In this document: piece by piece, positions 7,137 to 16,084 of the stretch | Layout: each line of letters starts with the position of its first letter | How positions within the stretch are numbered: position 1 is the stretch's first letter | Origin: Pseudoalteromonas denitrificans DSM 6059 | Lineage (GTDB): Bacteria > Pseudomonadota > Gammaproteobacteria > Enterobacterales > Alteromonadaceae | Length of the DNA: 64,000 nucleotides | NCBI RefSeq assembly: GCF_900112265.1 | Contig: NZ_FOLO01000005.1 | Span: forward strand, 1-64,000 | Reading direction: 5' to 3' | The notes under the pieces: model-generated | Databases searched by the model: none | What the model saw: the letters and a program-made list of their open reading frames with translations, nothing else | Told to the model about the DNA's origin: nothing | Translations under genes and position numbers: made by a program

Positions 7137-7697
7137 TTAGTATCCATTAACATATTTACTTACTATTACAATAATATCGACTAATGGCCACTCCCAATTA
7201 CCCTCTATAAAAAAGTAACCCGCAAATATCACCATGAATAGTAAAAAATATCTTGTTGCAATAAGATAATTTCTGGGGATATCAAGTTCCCCTTTTTTGT
7301 CACGAATATAGTATCCAATATCAATTAAAAAACCAAAGGCACCAAAAATACCAAATATCAAAACTACACCGCTAAATTTAGAAATAGAACCTGTAGGTAA
7401 AATTAAATCTGTAATTGCAAACCATAGACTCAAAGCGAAACCATTAAACAAAAAAACTGGTTCATAGTCTGTTTGTTTGCTCATAAATGAATATGCTGGT
7501 GCTTTTGATGCTCCCAAATAAATCAAAGATAAGGAAAAGAACAAATAAAACCCAATTGATCTTTGTTCAATAATAGCCAAATCAAGTACTACAAAATTCA
7601 TAAAGAAATACAGTGCAACGATACAGCCAATATGTACAATTACTTTATTGTCTACAGCACAGGCTTGCTTCTGTTCATGTTTAATATTTAAATTCAC
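7137..7697 (-). CDS. Multi-helix membrane protein, cassette gene
   Basis: 186 residues with about five hydrophobic helices (roughly 20-40, 47-65, 80-98, 105-127 and 148-166). It has a short polar N-terminus and no lipobox, so it is an integral inner-membrane protein of unknown function. It is the outermost cassette gene on the right. Just upstream (7715-7735) is CTAACGAGCCTGTAGAATT, a possible attC half from a lost cassette. Confidence 0.65.
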   Translation of the reverse strand: MNLNIKHEQKQACAVDNKVIVHIGCIVALYFFMNFVVLDLAIIEQRSIGFYLFFSLSLIYLGASKAPAYSFMSKQTDYEPVFLFNGFALSLWFAITDLILPTGSISKFSGVVLIFGIFGAFGFLIDIGYYIRDKKGELDIPRNYLIATRYFLLFMVIFAGYFFIEGNWEWPLVDIIVIVSKYVNGY

Positions 7698-8666
7698 TCA
7701 AATTCTTCAGTAGTAAGCTAACGAGCCTGTAGAATTACTCGTTTTTATTTATATTTTTCAATCGAAACACTCTACTGATATTAAATTGTTTTAACAATCA
7801 AAAACGTTTACGTTTTTGCTAATTTTTTATTTTTATAAATAGAATGAAGATAATGGTGGTATTTATTAATAAAAAGGCCGTATTTAAATAATATTTGAGG
7901 TGCTTTCGTGAGTTTTATCTTTAATGCAGGCTATTTCTAAGCTTTTCTATGTTATAAACTAAACAATACATTTACCACTGAGCATTCACTTTATCTTATC
8001 CTCGCAAGGTGAACTTATTTATGCTTTTATTGACTGTGATATTGCCGCTCTTTGTTACAAAATGAGGCTCTATCGTACCTAACCTTTACTGTATTGTCGT
8101 CGTCCTATTGGGCTATCTATTTCAAATTGCACTTTTCAGTACAGCTTGATTTTTTAGCTTCGCTTTCATTCAAGAACTGTACTTGTCGACCTGTTTTACT
8201 TGGCGTTTTTCAGCCAAAGCTTCAGCAATCTGAGTGCATATTTTTGTTATATTTTGACCTATATAACTCGTGAATTAATCCCATATACTGGAATTAATTC
8301 ACTCGCTAAGGGTACCCCCAATACATTCGTTTGTTTGAATTGGCGCGCCTCTTCAACGCATACAATCAAATTCAATTATTAATGCATCATAATTTTGGTC
8401 TTAGGTTCTCAATAATTTCTGTGCTCACCCAATAAAGATTTGATAATTCGTTTTCTTCGTTAGCTGCTGGCAAGGTCAAATTCAAAATCCGTTGCCTTCG
8501 GGCGTGACGGTTCAAGTTTTTTATAGCTTGAAAACAATAAACCAGTAATTGGCTGGTTTATTGTGTCTGTAATTTGATTTTTTTTATGCAGGTGAGGCCG
8601 TGTTTGTGCTTGCTAATAAACAGAAACTAAAGTTTTATTAGCTAATGCGTGTCTGACTCCATTTAT
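7698..8666. other. Gene-free stretch of about 970 bases at the right border of the cassette array
   Basis: No convincing gene. Open frames at 8052-8273 and 8200-8382 overlap each other, lack ribosome sites and have unlikely composition. Two hairpins are visible: a perfect 12-bp inverted repeat at 8534-8564 and a 9-bp one at 8612-8642. An integrase would be expected here if the array were a complete integron, and none is seen. Confidence 0.5.
8534..8564. terminator. Perfect 12-bp hairpin, possible terminator
   Basis: Arms ACAATAAACCAG and CTGGTTTATTGT surround a seven-base loop. There is no immediate T-run; a T8 tract follows 14 bases later on the plus strand. It may be a terminator for the minus-strand esterase region or a structured element of unknown role. 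Confidence 0.4.
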
Positions 8667-9513
8667 TTATTCTTTTGACTTTGGCTGCAAGCTTTTTAGC
8701 CATCTCATACCGTGTGCCGCCACCAGAGGAGACGAATCGCTATGTCCATAAGACTCAGCAACAATGTTCTCTATTGAAGCTATTCCCTTATATTTTTTAT
8801 TGCTTAGTTGGCTAACAAAATCTTCGACAAATGGCGCTACCTCTTTCTCTAATTCACCATAAGAAGTTAAGACATTAATCGCAGACTGTGAATTTTTTAA
8901 AGCGGCATGTTCTTGAGCAAAGAGTGTAGGAACTTTCTCGTCCAATGGACTACCGAGAATGTAATTTTTAAATGTGTCGGGTTGTACCATTAGTGTGTAA
9001 ACACCAAATACTCCACCAGCGGAAAAACCGAAATAGGTTCGATTGTTCGGTTCGGTAATTGCCTTCTACAAACTTAAAAACATCTTTGCGAATAAAAGCT
9101 AGGTGCTTATCAGCTAGGCCAAATTTTATTTTGGGATGCTTTTTACTAACGGTCTTCTTAAATGTGTAATCCATATAACGACTGACATGAACCCCATATT
9201 GTTGCCTTAAATCCTCTGAAATATCTTTCTGCCAGGAGATGCCAACTAAAATTACATCTTCCCAAATCATATATGAGGCAGATGATAATAATTCGATATG
9301 CTCGACCGCATCTGTAAAGTAAACAACTGGGTAGTTTTTGTCCTTATTTTTCTCGTAATTATCGGGGAGTTTGATGAGTAGCTCGTATTGTTTATTCGAT
9401 ATAGTATCCTTAATAGGAACAACTTGTGTTCCAGGCATAGAGTATAATTTGTGCTCACTTGCTCCAACATTGAAGAAAGGTAACAAAAACAAAAAAACTA
9501 AAATCTTTTTCAT
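8667..9513 (-). pseudogene. Secreted alpha/beta-hydrolase (esterase) split by a frameshift
   Basis: The N-terminal part (9513 to about 9045) has a signal peptide (MKKILVFLFLLPFFNVGA) and the usual start of IroE/esterase-D type hydrolases (YELLIKLPDNYEKN, YPVVYFTDA, DVILVGISW). The C-terminal part continues in another frame down to 8667. If one base is skipped near 9044, the joining sequence reads RTYFGFSAGGVFGVYTL, which restores the nucleophile elbow G-F-S-A-G. The late conserved His appears in AAHGMRW. Either the gene is broken or the sequence has a one-base error. The two halves together are about 280 residues, normal for the family. The protein would act in the periplasm or outside the cell. 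Confidence 0.75.
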
Positions 9514-9949
9514 ATAAAATCACTCACTTATAAATTGTAAAATTGCTTGACAGTTCCTTGCTATAAATCAACACATGCTTGATAAAAACCTATGTTGTGA
9601 AAAAACTAAAGCGCAGAGAGGTTTTAAGCAACTTAAAACTTCTTAAATCTTCTTAAATCACAACCTAAACAAGAGAACACAACTTGCAATCAGACTAATT
9701 ATCAAAGAGTTAAGGTCTATTCATGTTTTATTGTCTGGTAGAGGTTTAAGGAAGTATAAGCTTTAGCTAGTATAACTTGGTCTCATAGTTTGGACGTAAA
9801 TGGCAGTCTATTTTGAGCAAAGCTGTTTTAGTTAATGTTAATACTAATGTTAATGAAATGCGATTAACGACAGGTCAGTCAGGTTAAAAACAAAGAATAC
9901 ATTTATAGATGAAGGTATACTCTCCCTACAATAAAATCATCTTTACTCT
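9514..9949. other. Divergent intergenic region, 436 bases
   Basis: It lies between the minus-strand esterase and the plus-strand regulator. It contains three 10-bp tandem repeats at 9631-9660, listed separately. No small gene was seen. Confidence 0.5.
9631..9660. promoter_or_regulatory. Three 10-bp tandem repeats, candidate winged-helix operator
   Basis: ACTTAAAACT, TCTTAAATCT and TCTTAAATCA lie head to tail with a 10-bp period, one DNA turn. A looser GTTTTAAGCA precedes them. OmpR-type winged-helix domains commonly bind direct repeats with this spacing, and the adjacent regulator gene (9950) begins with such a domain. The assignment is inference. Confidence 0.35.
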
Positions 9950-12280
9950 TTGGATACATTCTTGGAACATAGTCAGCAATATCAACTGGGGTCGTGGATA
10001 ATTTGTCCACAGACCAATACCTTAACGAATAAAGCTGACACACACTCTATCGACAATAAAAGCATGCAAGTGCTGTTGTTTTTAATGCACCATAGTGGAG
10101 AGCAGGTCACTAAAGGCCAGATTTTTGAACATGTCTGGAAAGATAGTTTTGTGGCAGATGACATCTTATCTGTCGCGGTGAGTAAAATACGAAAAGCATT
10201 GGGCGATAATGCACGCAGCCCGACGTTTATCAAAACCCTGCCAGGAGTGGGCTATACATTAATTGCCAAAGTTAAAAAACTAGATGAGCCTGAACAGGAC
10301 CGTAGTAAAAAAATTGGCTTCTCTAATATATATAAGCCAAGTATCACTATAGGCATCATAACCTTATTGCTAATAGCCACATCTCTGGCAATGTATTTCA
10401 TCAACACAGATGAAGATTCACTTGCTAATCGAATTAATATCAACTCCATTGCAGTATTGCCTTTTGATGATTTGAGTTCAACGCAGGATAACCAGCATTT
10501 TACCGATGGATTGTCCGATGCCATTATTAATCAGCTTTCCCAAATTAAACAATTGAAAGTGATCTCTCGCTATTCTTCTTTTACTTTTCGTGGAAAATAC
10601 AAGGCAACAGAAATAGGTCAATCATTGAAGGTAGATGCTTTATTGGATGGTAGTGTGCAAACCATGGGCGATCAGGTTCGCATTAATGTCAGAATATTTA
10701 GTACAAGTGATAGTCGACAACTTTGGTCTAAAACCTTCGACAGTAAAAATGAGGATATATTCACCCTACAAGACAATATCAGTGCCGCTATACAAGAAAT
10801 AATCCAACCGGATTACGCACAAAAAAATAGCATTAGTAGCCAAACACAGACTAAAAAAATTAATGTACAGGCGTACGAATGGTATTTGATGGGGCAATAT
10901 CACTGGCGACAAAGTAACCCAATATCCCTTTCCAAGGCAGTGACTTATTTTAAACATAGTTTAACGCTAGAACCTGAATATGCCGATGCACATATCGGTT
11001 TAGCGATTACTTATGTGGGTCTTCATCATTCTGCAAATTGGAGTGAAAAAAAGTCATACGATAAATCATTGCCCCATATAAAGAAAGCCTTGGCTTTAAA
11101 GCCGAATTCACCAACAGCACTCGCGACTCAAGGACTGCTATTGACCCTCAAAGCGGGCTATGAAACAGGTTTTTCTGATGCTGACTCAGCCTTGATTCAA
11201 CAAGCACATCAAGCTTTCTTAAGTTCACTTGCCTTAGATGATAATGCCACTACTCACCGGTGGTATAGCCTATTGCTAAAGAAACTAGGTAATGAATCAC
11301 AAGTCATCCTGCACCTGAATAAAGCAATTAAACTTAATCCATTGTCAGCGTCTTTAAAGCGATCACTCAGTAAATATCTGCACACTATAGGAAAACCAGA
11401 TTCAGCGCAAAGAATATACCAACGTACTTTAATTCTAGAGCCAAATCATTTATCTCGTGTAGTTGATTTAACTCGCATTTTTAGAAATACGCAACAATCT
11501 ATCATTGCTATGGCCCAATGGCACTCAGCAAATGCAGACATTTTTACAAATTGCTCTAGTGTTGAGTATTGCGAACAGTTGGTGCTCGCTTATTTAAGTA
11601 TTGGTGCAACAGATGTCGCTAATAATATTTTGGCTAACATGAGAGCTAGACACGGCCACTTTGTAAATTCTTTGAATTTGATTAAGTTCGGTTCAAAAGG
11701 AGAAGAGCAAAGTATATTATCGATTAAAGAACGCATCGCATTTTATAGGCCCAACCAACGCAGCGCTTTATTAGGACTTGCTGTAGCTCAATTTCGTACT
11801 ACAAAATATACACAAGCTAAATCCACATTGCTAAAAGCCTATCCAGAGTGGGATAAACCAGAGTCTATTACCTTAAGCCATATCACCCCAGATAATTATA
11901 CGGCAATGGTTTTGTATGCCGTGACTTTGTTAAATTTAGAAGAGAAACAGTCCGCTGAATTATTGCTACGCAGCCTACAGACATTCCTCAAACAAGATAA
12001 GGTGTTTGATAAAATTCAGGCTGAATTTACTTTAGCTGAAGTCAACGCGCAATTAGGTGATCTTCCTCAAGCGATAGCGCATTTAGCAGCGGCACTGAAA
12101 ATGGGCTGGCTCGAGACTTACGATAGGGAGTGGTGGTCATTACAGAATAACCATCTTTTACAGCCTTTGTTTGAAGAACCTGAATTCAAATTATTACTGA
12201 AACAACATCAGGAAGAACTAAACGAATTGCGAGAGCAAGTTACCCGAAAGTTAAGCACAATTTCTAGTTCGATGGAGTAA
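9950..12280 (+). CDS. CadC-like transmembrane transcriptional regulator with TolB/FlgO-like and TPR domains
   Basis: 776 residues from a TTG start. An OmpR-type winged-helix DNA-binding domain (about 10-105: KSMQVLLFLMHHSGEQVTKG, then VAVSKIRKALGDN and TLPGVGYTLIA) is followed by one membrane helix (about 127-150). Next is a domain beginning SIAVLPFDDLSS, of the type found in CadC/adenylate-cyclase-like regulators, and then TPR-like repeats from about 310 to the end (LEPEYADAHIGLAITY, LKPNSPTALATQ). It probably binds DNA from the membrane while sensing through its outer part. It lacks a receiver and is therefore not a phospho-regulated protein. No ribosome site decides the start well, so the true start may differ slightly. 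Confidence 0.85.
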   Translation: MDTFLEHSQQYQLGSWIICPQTNTLTNKADTHSIDNKSMQVLLFLMHHSGEQVTKGQIFEHVWKDSFVADDILSVAVSKIRKALGDNARSPTFIKTLPGVGYTLIAKVKKLDEPEQDRSKKIGFSNIYKPSITIGIITLLLIATSLAMYFINTDEDSLANRININSIAVLPFDDLSSTQDNQHFTDGLSDAIINQLSQIKQLKVISRYSSFTFRGKYKATEIGQSLKVDALLDGSVQTMGDQVRINVRIFSTSDSRQLWSKTFDSKNEDIFTLQDNISAAIQEIIQPDYAQKNSISSQTQTKKINVQAYEWYLMGQYHWRQSNPISLSKAVTYFKHSLTLEPEYADAHIGLAITYVGLHHSANWSEKKSYDKSLPHIKKALALKPNSPTALATQGLLLTLKAGYETGFSDADSALIQQAHQAFLSSLALDDNATTHRWYSLLLKKLGNESQVILHLNKAIKLNPLSASLKRSLSKYLHTIGKPDSAQRIYQRTLILEPNHLSRVVDLTRIFRNTQQSIIAMAQWHSANADIFTNCSSVEYCEQLVLAYLSIGATDVANNILANMRARHGHFVNSLNLIKFGSKGEEQSILSIKERIAFYRPNQRSALLGLAVAQFRTTKYTQAKSTLLKAYPEWDKPESITLSHITPDNYTAMVLYAVTLLNLEEKQSAELLLRSLQTFLKQDKVFDKIQAEFTLAEVNAQLGDLPQAIAHLAAALKMGWLETYDREWWSLQNNHLLQPLFEEPEFKLLLKQHQEELNELREQVTRKLSTISSSME

Positions 12281-12320
12281 AACCATCTTTCACAGTATTA
12301 ACTTCCAATAGCGACGATTG

Positions 12321-12377
12321 GCGCACAAAGTGAACGCCTCTGAAATACCTACTAACGACAACTACAGGCTCATTCCA
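12321..12377 (+). repeat. Diverged intergenic repeat, copy A
   Basis: GCGCACAAA, TGAA, TCTGAAAT, CCT, TAACG and AGGCTCA occur here in the same order and spacing as at 18652-18703, about 39 of 52 positions identical by hand alignment. It follows the regulator gene. Nature unknown. Confidence 0.35.
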
Positions 12378-12416
12378 GGCCTAATTAACTGTTCCATTAT
12401 GTCAAAGCTAGCATGT

Positions 12417-12888
12417 TTAACTCAGTTTAGCTGTATCTAGTTTTTCTTTTAGCTTAGCCTCTAATCGACCTTTAGTTAAAGCTAATTCTACTTCTAACGC
12501 TTTTCGCTCTTTTACTGACTCTGTATCCTCCTTACTTTTTAACTGCTCTATTTGTAAACTCAACGCCATAATTTTCATGCTCAACTCTTGTATTATTTTA
12601 TCAAGAACACTTTCTTCTTTTTCCTCTGCCAACTTAACTTCTTGCTCTGGTGTTAATTTAGGAGCTTCTTTATTTTGATTATTTATATTCTCTTCAGTCC
12701 CCTTAGTTTCTGAGGCGTTTTTTTCTTGGGACTCTTTAGAAATGACAACATTATCAGACTGCAAAGTTGTAGGAGTAATTAGTTTTACAGGAACGCCTCT
12801 TGATATTTAAATTAACTGAACCACTACAATCAGTTGCTAGGTTATTTAAAGTAGGTTGTGAGGTTATTATTTTAGAAATGCTTGTCAT
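12417..12888 (-). pseudogene. Coiled-coil protein with a frameshift near its N-terminus
   Basis: The visible uninterrupted frame (12764-12417) encodes a Glu/Lys-rich, Ala/Leu-heptad protein (VLDKIIQELSMKIMALSLQI) of 115 residues with no family match. Upstream, an ATG at 12888 has a good ribosome site (AAAAGGAAAT) and opens a frame reading MTSISKIITSQPTLNN. That frame shifts into the downstream one near 12805, where AAG AGG CGT would become GGC GTT CCT GTA AAA. A one-base change therefore separates a plausible 155-residue protein into two frames. It may be a decayed gene or a sequence error. Function unknown. Confidence 0.5.
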
Positions 12889-13011
12889 GTTTATTTCCTT
12901 TTAAAAAATGACAGTTTCTATAGATTATAGAATACAGATACAAGTCAGATTAAATAGTACCTTTTTTAAACAAAATAAATATGTGGTAGCAGTAAAGCCC
13001 CTTTACAGTTA

Positions 13012-13044
13012 TTAAATAAAGGGCGCTAATAAATTTAGCGCCCT
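13012..13044 (-). terminator. Rho-independent terminator of the S41 protease gene
   Basis: Arms GGGCGCTAA and TTAGCGCCC on the minus strand are followed by TTTATTT. It starts eight bases after the stop of the protease gene. Confidence 0.75.
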
Positions 13045-13051
13045 AAACTTA

Positions 13052-14560
13052 TTAACTTTGACTCTGAAGCCATTCAATCGCGGCTTCAATTATCAAATCT
13101 TTTTCTTGTGTACGTTGCTCTTTTGTAAAAAATGGTTTTTCAATCGAAACTGGGACTCCCATGCCTTCAAATTCCAAACCATCATGACTAATATAAATTT
13201 CATTTGAAATACTATATTCCAAACCATGGGGTAATGATTTAGGTAAAGTATCAGACAAGCCACCACCCGTTGATTGGCCAATTAAAACTGAGTTATCTAT
13301 CGCCCTCATCGCAATAGAAAAAATCTCCGCAGCACTACTGGTATCGGCACTGGTTAATAATGTAATAGGCTTAATATATGAAAAAGTTCCTTGTGGGAGT
13401 ATTTCAACTTTTTGTAACTCTGTTCGAGCATCGCCTAAGCGTGCTTGTTTGCTATACGCATGTATTTTATTTTCAATTAAATAACTGATTATTTTTTGAC
13501 TTACAAAGTCATCACCACCACCGTTAAACCTGACATCTATCATTAAACCTTGCGTTTCTTTTAAATCAGTGAAAATCTCAGTTAATTGCAGCTCTAATAA
13601 AGCAAGTTTGTCCGCTTGAGTGTCACCTTGTTCAATAATCTCAGCTAACTCCATTGATTCTATATATAAGTAACCAAAGTTATCATCTGTTTTTGACCAA
13701 ATTAAAGTCTCTGTTTCATTTAATTTTACATCGGCATCTTGCACTAAATAGCTGCCAATAATCTCCATCTCAATTGAAACTTGTTGTTCATAATAATCGA
13801 AAAAATCAAATAACTGCGCTTGAGTGTCAATTTCTTCTAAATCATTAATATCAAGATACTCAGCTAATGCAATATCATGCATCTCAAGCTTTCGAGAGAC
13901 ACCAAACTCAGCATCTATTGCTTCGTTTTCGATTTCCACATGAAAGTCTTTTAATGGGGCAATCATTTGAGCAAAAATCTTAAACAACTCTTCCTGTGAT
14001 GTTGTAGCAGTTACTTGAGTAACAAATTTTTGATAAATTTCATTCCAATTTACATTTTCGAGATGAAAAAAAGCATAATAATCTTTAAAGTTTTGCCAAA
14101 ATATTTCAAAGTCTTGCTCAGGATTAAAAACATATCCATCTTCACCTTGCTGTTTTAATAAATTATCAATACAGTTCTTTGGTAATGATAATTCACGAGT
14201 CATTTCAAATCCGGGAGTTTTTATGCCACCAAGTGTTGACATCAAACTATCTTTATCATCAGACAGCTCAATACTATTTATTAAACTATCAAAAGATAAT
14301 ACCGATTCATCAAGCTTAAACTCATGACAATATTGCGTTGTTGTTTGATAAAATTTATAACCATTACTTTGTATATCAAACAGCCAGCCATAAGCAGGTG
14401 CATTCCAAATACCAATTTCTGTTTTTTCAACATGTGGTGCGGGCGGTTTTTTATTTTTACTATCAGAATCATTACAGGCACTTATTAAAGTAATAGAGCC
14501 AGCTAAAAGTGACCATTTAATTGCATCAAAAGCGAAAGTTTTACCTTTTATATTTATCAT
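13052..14560 (-). CDS. S41-family (C-terminal processing protease/IRBP-like) lipoprotein peptidase
   Basis: 502 residues. A lipoprotein signal ends LISAC with the lipidated Cys at 29. An S41 amino-terminal helical domain (about 145-215) leads to the protease core: GYLYIESM at about 297, GLMIDVRFNGGGDDFVSQ at about 338-355, and TSSAAEIF with the likely catalytic Ser409, then GQSTGGGLSD. No clear PDZ domain is seen, as in some tricorn/IRBP-like members. It is probably anchored in the outer membrane facing the periplasm. It is divergent from the RstB-like kinase gene, so the two-component pair may control it. Many acidic residues fit a marine host. Confidence 0.85.
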   Translation of the reverse strand: MINIKGKTFAFDAIKWSLLAGSITLISACNDSDSKNKKPPAPHVEKTEIGIWNAPAYGWLFDIQSNGYKFYQTTTQYCHEFKLDESVLSFDSLINSIELSDDKDSLMSTLGGIKTPGFEMTRELSLPKNCIDNLLKQQGEDGYVFNPEQDFEIFWQNFKDYYAFFHLENVNWNEIYQKFVTQVTATTSQEELFKIFAQMIAPLKDFHVEIENEAIDAEFGVSRKLEMHDIALAEYLDINDLEEIDTQAQLFDFFDYYEQQVSIEMEIIGSYLVQDADVKLNETETLIWSKTDDNFGYLYIESMELAEIIEQGDTQADKLALLELQLTEIFTDLKETQGLMIDVRFNGGGDDFVSQKIISYLIENKIHAYSKQARLGDARTELQKVEILPQGTFSYIKPITLLTSADTSSAAEIFSIAMRAIDNSVLIGQSTGGGLSDTLPKSLPHGLEYSISNEIYISHDGLEFEGMGVPVSIEKPFFTKEQRTQEKDLIIEAAIEWLQSQS

Positions 14561-14674
14561 GATTATCCTTTTCAGTTTATTAATAACAGTTTTTTATTGA
14601 GTTAATAATGACTTAAGACAGTTTTAAATTCCGTTGAGAAATTGTCTGAAATTGTTAGTACCTTTTTCAAATCA

Positions 14675-14692
14675 AGACAAAAACAGACAAAA
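14675..14692. promoter_or_regulatory. AGACAA direct repeats between protease and kinase genes
   Basis: AGACAA occurs at 14675 and 14685, a 10-bp period, with AGACAG at 14616 and the inverse TTGTCT at 14642. OmpR-type regulators bind such direct repeats, and the gene two positions downstream (16085) encodes one. Candidate operator for the divergent promoters. Confidence 0.35.
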
Positions 14693-14762
14693 CTCTGCTG
14701 GAGATAAAAAAAAATACAGGTTAGGCTGCGAGTATTTATTTCTAAATTTTAAATAACCTTTT

Positions 14763-16043
14763 ATGACACGATTATTTATTAGCTTTTATGTCGTTCTATT
14801 TTGTTTGATCAGTGCGTATAGTTTTGTTGAAGATGTGAGTGTTGGAACTTGGTTGAGTGACATGATGGTAATAGATAAAGCCAACGATTACATTGGTGTA
14901 TTTTACCTGATGGAGCATTTACATAAATCACTTGACGAACAAGCGTTCGATAAAGCAATCACAAATTTCCCTTCCCAGTCTAATACTCCACTAAAAATGT
15001 TTAACATTAATAATATTGATTTTGACCCCAAGTTATTTGAGAGTGACTCGATTTATGTCGCAGATGAATATAACGACTTATTATATTACAGATTTAAAGA
15101 ATCTGATCTAATTGTCCGTATTGGTCCTATTAATACCTATGAACCTCTCACTGAATATCGGTCTTGGTATGAAAGTGGTTATTATCCATTTTTAGCATTA
15201 GGGATCTTTTTATGGATATTATTATTCCATACAAAATTAAAACGCTTAGATAAAGCAGCAATCGAATTAGGCAAGGGAAATCTCTCAGTTAGAGTTTCTC
15301 AAAAGGGCAGGCATAGGGTAGGGAGCCTAAATCATTCATTTAATTTGATGGCGATCCAAATCGAAAAGTTAGTACAAGGACATAAAAACCTAACCAATGC
15401 GGTAGCGCATGAATTACGTACTCCAATGGCTAGAATACGATTTCAGTTAGATATGCTGTATGAAGAAAATGATAAAAACCAGCGTGAAGAGTATATGTAT
15501 GGTATTTCAGATGATCTCAATGAACTATCCAATCTCGTTGATGAGTTACTAACTTTTGCTAAGTTTGATAGGGAACCTATGACTTTAAAGTTACAACCTA
15601 ATTCTCTCAACGACAGTATTAACAATGTTATTCGAACCCGACATTTTGATAGTGATATTAGAATTAATTACCAGCAACAAACTAACAAGTTTGATTTTGT
15701 GCCCTTTGAGCCAAAAAACTTAGAACGCGCAATTGGTAACTTATTAACCAATGCTCAAAAATATACGCTAGACACTGTCAATATTATTATTAAACATGAT
15801 AAAAAACTAACAAGCATATGTATCGATGATGATGGACCAGGTATACCACATGAAAACAGAGTTGACATATTTCAGCCATTTAAACGCTTAGATGATAGTA
15901 GAACCCGTGAAACTGGTGGTTATGGTTTGGGGTTAGCGATTGTTAAACAGGTTGCTGTTAGACATGGTGGTAATGTATCTATTGAAACATCTCCTATAGG
16001 TGGAGCGCGATTTATATTAAGCTGGCCACGCAGTCCCCATTAA
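14763..16043 (+). CDS. RstB-like sensor histidine kinase
   Basis: 426 residues. Two membrane helices (about 3-20 and 139-157) flank a short periplasmic sensor region. A HAMP domain follows (AAIELGKGNLSVRV), then the H-box AVAHELRTPMARIRFQLDML with its phospho-His near 218. The HATPase has N box LLTNAQKYT, DDDGPGIP, and GGYGLGLAIVKQVAVRHGG. Length and the start RLFISFYVVLF resemble RstB of enterobacteria. It phosphorylates the adjacent response regulator; the gap to that gene is 41 bases, so the pair is likely cotranscribed. The signal is unknown. Confidence 0.88.
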   Translation: MTRLFISFYVVLFCLISAYSFVEDVSVGTWLSDMMVIDKANDYIGVFYLMEHLHKSLDEQAFDKAITNFPSQSNTPLKMFNINNIDFDPKLFESDSIYVADEYNDLLYYRFKESDLIVRIGPINTYEPLTEYRSWYESGYYPFLALGIFLWILLFHTKLKRLDKAAIELGKGNLSVRVSQKGRHRVGSLNHSFNLMAIQIEKLVQGHKNLTNAVAHELRTPMARIRFQLDMLYEENDKNQREEYMYGISDDLNELSNLVDELLTFAKFDREPMTLKLQPNSLNDSINNVIRTRHFDSDIRINYQQQTNKFDFVPFEPKNLERAIGNLLTNAQKYTLDTVNIIIKHDKKLTSICIDDDGPGIPHENRVDIFQPFKRLDDSRTRETGGYGLGLAIVKQVAVRHGGNVSIETSPIGGARFILSWPRSPH

Positions 16044-16084
16044 ATATAAAACCATCCAAGATATAATAATTAAAGTAGTAGATT

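Larger units (their letters stand above)
2402..7735 (-). other. Cluster of integron gene cassettes without a visible integrase (CALIN-like)
   Basis: Eleven short genes (35 to 186 codons), all on the minus strand and mostly unrelated to each other, are separated by 100-200 base spacers. The spacers contain imperfect palindromes bounded by AAC- and GTT-type core sites. The clearest spacer (7049-7120) has the attC form with a GCCGCTTCGCGGC apex. Two other spacers (3380-3465 and 4172-4284) are related to each other in sequence. CTAACGAGCCTGTAGAATT occurs both at about 2776 and at about 7717. No tyrosine-recombinase integrase or attI was seen on either side, so this is either a detached cassette cluster or part of an array extending beyond what I can recognise. 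Confidence 0.65.

Noticed and set aside
8052..8382. Two overlapping plus-strand frames in the array border
   Set aside because: No ribosome sites, no recognisable family, mutually overlapping.
7698..8666. Integron integrase beside the cassette cluster
   Set aside because: No tyrosine-recombinase motifs in any frame on either side of the array.
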